Shown here piece by piece: positions 7,104 to 11,468 of a stretch of DNA of 11,468 bases. The notes beneath the pieces are model-generated. The model did no database searches and was not told the DNA's origin. It saw only the letters and a list, made by a program, of their open reading frames with translations. The stretch comes from Oscillospiraceae bacterium (GTDB taxonomy: Bacteria > Bacillota > Clostridia > Oscillospirales > Oscillospiraceae), in the NCBI GenBank assembly GCA_017378975.1, contig JAFNXT010000008.1, positions 1 through 11,468 on the forward strand. The letters run 5' to 3'. Both the position numbers and the translations under genes were made by a program. Position 1 is the stretch's first letter. Each line of letters starts with the position of its first letter.

Positions 7104-8371
7104 CCCAGACGATCAGCACCGCCCCCCTCCGGGCGGAGCGGAAGAAACACCAACCCACGCTGGGCGAGCTGGTGTTCTGGCCCACCTTCATCCTGCTGAT
7201 GGTGATCCACTGCATGGAGAACACCACCCTGAACTACTATAAGCCCGGCTGGATGCCGGCGGTATACCTGTACCGGAACATCCTCTACGGTGTCCTGTTC
7301 CTGAAGATCGCCTTCCTGACCACCTACCGGCGGAAAGAGCTGTGGTGGGTGCTGGGGGCGCTGGTGGTGGCCGTGCTGTGCTGGCGGTCCACCCGGGACC
7401 TGCAGATGATCGAATGGGCCACCATCGCCATCGCCGCCAAGGACATCCCCAAGCAGAAGCTCCTGTACGCCTTCCTGCTGGTCAAGTCGGTGGCCATCGC
7501 CATGACGCTGTTCCTGCACGAGGTAGGGATCCTGCCCACCCTGTACTACCTCAACGGCAGCGGTCCGATCTACAACACCATGGGTTTCTGCCACCGCAAC
7601 GTGCTGGGTGCCAACATGGCCGTGCTGTGTCTGGGCTGGTTCTATCTGCGGTTCCGCCAGATCGGTACCATGGACATCCTGTTCTGGGTGGTCCTGAGTG
7701 CCGTGACCTACTTCCTGGCGATCAGCCGGACCGGTCTGATCGTCATGCTCATGATCATCGCGGTCATGTGCCTTGCCCGTAAGCTGGAACACCGGCTCGC
7801 CTCCCGTCCATGGACGCCTCAGGTCTTCGTGGGCATCCTCGCCGGTCTGTTCCTCCTGTGCCTGCTGGGTGCCATCCTCTACCGGGAGGGCGTCCCCTTC
7901 TGGGACAGCCTGAACGAACTGCTGACCAAGCGGTTGTCCTTCTCTCATCAGGTGCTGGAGGACTTCGGCCTCCGACTTTTCGGACAGGACCTGCCCTTCG
8001 TCACCACCATGGCGGCCCAGACCTCCGATGCCAAGCCCCTGATCCTGGACAACTCCTATATGCGGGCGATCCTGTACTTCGGACTGATCCCCGGTCTGTC
8101 CCTGCTGGGCCTGATGGGCCTGTCCCTGTGGAGGGCCGGTAAGCGGGACCATATCTCTCTGGTGGCCTGCCTTCTGGTGATGGCAGTCTTCGGTGTTTCC
8201 GAAAGCTACCTGCTGGACGTGTTCTATAACTTCCCCCTGCTCCTTTCCATCACCCTGCTGTTCCGCAGACCCACCCGCGCCGAGGCGGTCCGTCCTGTGG
8301 AGTACGCGCTGGAGATCCTGAGGCTGGGGCTCCAACGGGGCAAACAGCTCCTGGGCCGTACCGGAGGCTGA
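7100..8371 (+). CDS. Wzy-like polysaccharide polymerase / O-antigen ligase-type membrane protein
   Basis: 423 residues, with about 10-11 predicted membrane helices (for example about 22-38, 55-74, 81-95, 121-139, 168-184, 192-208, 210-226, 240-260, 321-341 and 352-385). Diagnostic features are GFCHRN (162-167), where polymerases carry a conserved His/Arg-Asn, AISRTG (207-212), matching the SR(S/T)G motif of O-antigen polymerase/ligase proteins, and a large polar loop (about 261-320) containing LFGQD and LDNSYMR, also typical of Firmicutes Wzy proteins. It would join exported repeat units at the outer face of the membrane, or attach them to an acceptor; polymerase and ligase cannot be told apart here. 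AAGGAGGA at 7086-7093 lies 6 nt before the ATG. The start overlaps the previous stop by 4 bp, and the stop lies 3 bp before the flippase start. Confidence 0.88.
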   Translation: MTQTISTAPLRAERKKHQPTLGELVFWPTFILLMVIHCMENTTLNYYKPGWMPAVYLYRNILYGVLFLKIAFLTTYRRKELWWVLGALVVAVLCWRSTRDLQMIEWATIAIAAKDIPKQKLLYAFLLVKSVAIAMTLFLHEVGILPTLYYLNGSGPIYNTMGFCHRNVLGANMAVLCLGWFYLRFRQIGTMDILFWVVLSAVTYFLAISRTGLIVMLMIIAVMCLARKLEHRLASRPWTPQVFVGILAGLFLLCLLGAILYREGVPFWDSLNELLTKRLSFSHQVLEDFGLRLFGQDLPFVTTMAAQTSDAKPLILDNSYMRAILYFGLIPGLSLLGLMGLSLWRAGKRDHISLVACLLVMAVFGVSESYLLDVFYNFPLLLSITLLFRRPTRAEAVRPVEYALEILRLGLQRGKQLLGRTGG

Positions 8372-8374
8372 TCC

Positions 8375-9814
8375 ATGAGCTCGATCAAGACCAATCTCAT
8401 CTATAATATCATCTATCAGATGCTGGCGATCGTCCTGCCTCTGATCACCACGCCCTATGTGTCCCGGGTGCTGGGTGCCGACGGTGTGGGCATCTACTCC
8501 TATACCTACACCGTAGCCAACTACTTCATGCTGGTGGCCATGCTGGGCGTGAAGAACCACGGCAACCGGAGCATCGCCGCCGTCCGGGAGGACCCCCGGA
8601 AGCTTTCCCGGACCTTCTGGGAGATCTACGGCCTGCAGGCCATCTGCTCCGCGATCGCGCTGGTGGCATATATCGCCTACGCCCTGCTGGCGGAGCCGGA
8701 GCACCGGCTCATCTTCCTGATCCAGGGCATCTATGTGCTCACCGGCATGCTGGACATCAGCTGGCTGTTCTTCGGTCTGGAGAAATTCAAGCTCACCGTA
8801 GGCAGGAACATCGCCATGAAGCTCCTGACGCTGGTGTGCATCTTCCTGTTCGTCCGGTCCAAAGACGATCTGTGGGTCTACACCCTGATCCTGGTGCTGG
8901 GCACCTTCTTCTCCCAGAGCTATCTGTGGCTGTATGTGAAGAAGGAGGTCCGGTGGCACCGCCCCAGCCTGTCCCGACTGCTGTGCCACCTGAAGCCGGA
9001 GCTGATCCTGTTCATCCCGGTGATCGCGGTGAGCCTGTACAAGATGATGGACAAGGTCATGCTCCGGCTCATGAGCGATTACGCGCAGGTGGGCTTCTAC
9101 GAGAGCAGTGAGAAGATCCTGAACATCCCCGCAGGGCTGATCACCGCCTTGGGCACCGTCATGCTCCCCCGGATGGCGAATCTCGCCGCCAAGGGCATGA
9201 CCAAGCTCAGCCGCCAGTATATCCGGGACTCCATGGTCTTCGCCATGTTCCTGTCCTGCGGCATGGCCTTCGGCATCGCCGGCATCGCCGACGTGCTGGT
9301 GCCCATGTTCCTTGGGGAGGAGTTCCTGCCCTGTATGGGGCTTTTGAAGGTACTGGCCCCCACGGTGATGATGATCTCCTGGGGCAACGTCCTGCGGACC
9401 CAATTCCTGATCCCCCAGCACCGGGACCGGAGCTATATCTTCTCCGTGAGCCTTGGCGCGGTGGTGAATCTGATCGCCAATGCCCTGCTGATCCCCCATC
9501 TTTCGGCCATGGGTGCCGCCATCGGCACCTTGCTGGCAGAGCTGGCGGTCTGCGTCAGCCAGACCGTGCTTGTCCGCCGGGACCTGCCGGTGGACCGGTA
9601 TCTCCGGGTCTGTCTGCCCATGCTGATCCCCGGCATCCTAATGTATGTCCTGCTGGAACTGATCTGCCCCCTGTTCCCCTCCCCCACGGTGGCCACCGTG
9701 CTGGGAGTGGTGATCGGCGGCACGGTCTACGTCCTGCTTTGCGGCATCTATCTTTCCCTGTGCATGCCTGCTCTGCTGAGCAGATATCTTGCTAAAATCA
9801 TCAGGAGGAAATGA
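8375..9814 (+). CDS. Wzx-like lipid-linked oligosaccharide flippase (MOP superfamily)
   Basis: 479 residues, the usual length of a Wzx-type exporter, with about 12-14 hydrophobic segments along the whole chain. Family marks are the N-terminal TPYVSRVLGADGVGIYS (26-42) followed by GNRSIA (63-68), DISWLFFGLEKFK (127-139), and MDKVMLRLMSD...VGFYESSEKI (225-248), all characteristic of polysaccharide_synt-type transporters of Firmicutes. It is expected to move the undecaprenyl-linked product of the three upstream glycosyltransferases across the membrane. GGAGG at 8363-8367 precedes the ATG by 7 nt and the gap to the polymerase stop is 3 bp. The final codons contain the AGGAGG that serves the next gene. 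One rare CTA codon occurs at 9638-9640. An intact, full-length gene. Confidence 0.93.
   Translation: MSSIKTNLIYNIIYQMLAIVLPLITTPYVSRVLGADGVGIYSYTYTVANYFMLVAMLGVKNHGNRSIAAVREDPRKLSRTFWEIYGLQAICSAIALVAYIAYALLAEPEHRLIFLIQGIYVLTGMLDISWLFFGLEKFKLTVGRNIAMKLLTLVCIFLFVRSKDDLWVYTLILVLGTFFSQSYLWLYVKKEVRWHRPSLSRLLCHLKPELILFIPVIAVSLYKMMDKVMLRLMSDYAQVGFYESSEKILNIPAGLITALGTVMLPRMANLAAKGMTKLSRQYIRDSMVFAMFLSCGMAFGIAGIADVLVPMFLGEEFLPCMGLLKVLAPTVMMISWGNVLRTQFLIPQHRDRSYIFSVSLGAVVNLIANALLIPHLSAMGAAIGTLLAELAVCVSQTVLVRRDLPVDRYLRVCLPMLIPGILMYVLLELICPLFPSPTVATVLGVVIGGTVYVLLCGIYLSLCMPALLSRYLAKIIRRK
9768..9783 (+). other. Small perfect hairpin at the flippase/transglutaminase gene boundary
   Basis: CTGCTC-TGCT-GAGCAG forms a 6-bp stem with a 4-nt loop in the last codons of the flippase gene, 19 nt before the AGGAGG of the next gene. 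It is followed by ATATCTTGC, not a T run, so it is not an intrinsic terminator. It could slow ribosomes or protect an mRNA end, or be chance. Confidence 0.25.
9803..9808 (+). promoter_or_regulatory. Ribosome binding site deciding the last gene's start
   Basis: AGGAGG inside the flippase's last codons lies 8 nt before the ATG at 9817 but only 2 nt before the in-frame ATG at 9811, which overlaps the flippase stop as ATGA. Normal spacing favours 9817; both give the same protein apart from an added Met-Lys. Confidence 0.75.
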
Positions 9815-9816
9815 AA

Positions 9817-11468
9817 ATGAAACGTTTGACCTGTCTGATCCTGATCCTGACGCTCCTTCTGGGCCTTGGGCTCCCGGCTGTCCACGCCGCCGATGTCCAG
9901 ATCCGCGATCAGGTGAGCCACACCAATCCCCTGTACCCTCAGGTGACCGAAAACGTACCGGTCACCGCCCCCCGGCTGGAAGCCGACGAGAGCGGCGACA
10001 TCGTCTACGCCACCTCGCTGGAAGAAGCCGCCGTCATCCTGCGCGCGCAGCTGGAACAGCGGCTGGCCACCTGTGTGGTGCATCTGGCCATCCCGGAGTA
10101 TGACCGCCAGCAGGCCCACGATGTCTTCCGTCTGGCCTTGGCCCACACCGGTGTCCCCACGCAGGGCGACTACCTCATGTGGCAGTATCAGAGCTATTCC
10201 TGCAGTATCACCGGCACCGGCACCAGCGCGGGCTATGAGCTGAAGTTCACCTACACCATGACCTACTACACCTCCCCTGCCCAGGAGGCCGCCGTGGATG
10301 CCGCCGTGGAAGACCTGCTGGAGGATCTGGCGCTGGAGGGCAAAAGCGACTACGACGCGGTCCTTGCCATCTACGACTACATCACCGACCATGTGACCTA
10401 CGACTATGACAGCGACGATACCTATCTCCTGCAGTACACCGCCTACGGTGCCCTGATCAATGGGACCTCCGTGTGCCAGGGCTACGCCGTGCTGTTCTAC
10501 CGGCTGGCGCTGGAGTGCGGCATAGACACCCGGCTGATCGCCGGCACCGGCGGCGGCGGTGCCCACGGCTGGAACATCGTAGAGCTGGACGGCCTGTATT
10601 ACGATCTGGATGCTACTTGGGATGCCGGCCGGAGCGAGTATAACTATTTCCTGCGTTGCGAGGCCAATTTCCCGGACCATCGCCGGTACGAGGAATACGA
10701 CACCGCCGAATTCCACGCCGCCTATCCCATGGCCCAGAAGGACTACCGTCCCAACAGCCAGACACCCCACACCCACCAGTACACCGTGGACTGCGTCGTG
10801 CCCACCTGCACCAAGGATGGCTACACCACCACCACCTGCGTGACCTGCGGCGTGACCCAGACCGAGATCCTCCCTGCCACGGGCCACGCCTATGAGGACG
10901 GCAAGTGCGTCACCTGCGGCGAGCCGGATCCGAGCTATGTGGTCCTGTCCGCCCCCGTGATCACCTCCTGCTACAGCAAGGAGCAGACCTCCGTGAAGGT
11001 CACCTGGACCGCTGTGGACGGTGCGGATGGTTATCAGATCTACCGCTCCACCTCTCCCGACGGCTCCACCGGCTGGCAGAGCATCAAGACCGTCAAGGAC
11101 GGCAAGCAGACCAGCTACACCAACCAGAGCCTGACCGTGGGCGTGACCTATTACTACAAGGTCCGGGCCTACATCCAGAACGGCAGTGAGCGGATCTATT
11201 CTGACTTCTCCGAGGTCAAGTTCATGCCTGCCGCCGTGGTTTGGGACGGTCCTTACAGCAACGCCACCTTCCGGATCCGGCTCCGCTGGGATGCCGTCGG
11301 CTCCGCCCACGGTTACCAGATCTGGCGGCAGAACGCCGACGGTAGCTGGTCCGTGGTGAAGACCCTCGGCGACCGGGGCAACACCCTGACCAACGATCAG
11401 GGCGACGTCACCGCTTACAGCAACACCGGTCTGACCGCCGGCGGCAAGTATACTTATAAGATGCGCGC
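9817..11468 (+). CDS. Secreted transglutaminase-like protein with Cys-rich module and FnIII-like domains (3' end outside window)
   Basis: 550 codons are visible; the gene runs off the right edge. Start with MKRLTCLILILTLLLGLGLP, then a likely signal peptidase site at VHA-A (about residue 24). Residues about 30-165 are an N-terminal domain without a recognised name. The transglutaminase-like core spans about 175-290: helix VLAIYDYITDHVTYD (Asp187), TSVCQGYAVLF (Cys220), GAHGWNIV (His250) and YYDLDATWD (Asp265) give a complete catalytic triad. A Cys-rich segment follows: PTCTKDGY, TTTCVTCG, then ATGHAYEDGKCVTCGEPDP (354-372). Two FnIII-like units begin near 379 and 472, each with a GYQIYR/GYQIWR strand and a T(V/A)GxxYxYKxRA ending. 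The protein probably acts outside the cell, on wall or surface polymers. It is the last visible gene of the glycan operon, and its Cys-rich tail module matches the one in the divergent giant protein. The enzymatic reaction is unknown. Confidence 0.92.
   Translation, partial: MKRLTCLILILTLLLGLGLPAVHAADVQIRDQVSHTNPLYPQVTENVPVTAPRLEADESGDIVYATSLEEAAVILRAQLEQRLATCVVHLAIPEYDRQQAHDVFRLALAHTGVPTQGDYLMWQYQSYSCSITGTGTSAGYELKFTYTMTYYTSPAQEAAVDAAVEDLLEDLALEGKSDYDAVLAIYDYITDHVTYDYDSDDTYLLQYTAYGALINGTSVCQGYAVLFYRLALECGIDTRLIAGTGGGGAHGWNIVELDGLYYDLDATWDAGRSEYNYFLRCEANFPDHRRYEEYDTAEFHAAYPMAQKDYRPNSQTPHTHQYTVDCVVPTCTKDGYTTTTCVTCGVTQTEILPATGHAYEDGKCVTCGEPDPSYVVLSAPVITSCYSKEQTSVKVTWTAVDGADGYQIYRSTSPDGSTGWQSIKTVKDGKQTSYTNQSLTVGVTYYYKVRAYIQNGSERIYSDFSEVKFMPAAVVWDGPYSNATFRIRLRWDAVGSAHGYQIWRQNADGSWSVVKTLGDRGNTLTNDQGDVTAYSNTGLTAGGKYTYKMR

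Noticed and set aside
7052..9499. 815-codon minus-strand open frame
   Set aside because: Exactly in antisense register with the polymerase and flippase genes; its Gln/His/Asp/Gly-rich translation has no protein character.
9776..9800. Possible internal promoter with TAAAAT at 9793-9798 before the last gene
   Set aside because: No acceptable -35 box exists 16-18 bp upstream, and the sequence is coding for the flippase C-terminus.

Overview
The window looks like chromosomal DNA from a GC-rich (about 60% by eye) Gram-positive gut Clostridia, most likely an Oscillospiraceae/Ruminococcaceae-type bacterium. This is inferred from three things: secreted proteins carrying the Cys-rich tail module ATGHxxxxGxCxxCGExDPxYV together with transglutaminase-like and FnIII-like domains; strong AGGAGG-type ribosome binding sites with tightly packed ATGA gene overlaps; and a perfect sigma-A type promoter. 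The genus cannot be fixed from the sequence.

Layout. Positions 1-3647 (minus strand) hold the 5' part of a very large secreted transglutaminase-like protein, cut off by the left window edge. Positions 3648-4105 are a divergent intergenic region with a strong plus-strand promoter (TTGAAA-N17-TATAAT at 4006-4034), a weaker candidate promoter for the minus-strand gene, and an imperfect inverted repeat. From 4106 to the right edge, six plus-strand genes form one apparent operon: GT2 glycosyltransferase, GT4 glycosyltransferase, a second GT2, a Wzy-like polymerase/ligase membrane protein, a Wzx-like flippase, and a second secreted transglutaminase-like protein with FnIII-like repeats, cut off by the right edge. 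The first four genes are joined by 4-bp ATGA overlaps; the next gap is 3 bp and the last gene begins 2 bp after the flippase stop.

How they may work together. The three glycosyltransferases would build a lipid-linked oligosaccharide on the cytoplasmic face, the flippase would move it across the membrane, and the polymerase/ligase would extend or transfer it outside. No initiating phosphoglycosyltransferase, chain-length regulator or sugar-nucleotide gene lies in the window, so the cassette depends on genes elsewhere. The operon ends in a secreted transglutaminase-fold protein, and a giant relative is transcribed divergently. This suggests, but does not prove, that glycan export and a surface transglutaminase-like activity are linked.

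The most unusual item is the large minus-strand protein. Its transglutaminase core appears to be split by an insertion of about 500 residues holding a Cys-rich module, a 21-bp (7-residue) tandem repeat rich in Pro-Ser-Glu, and an Ala-rich helix. All genes nearly or completely avoid TTA, CTA and TCA codons, so every one has a long but meaningless antisense ORF in codon register.
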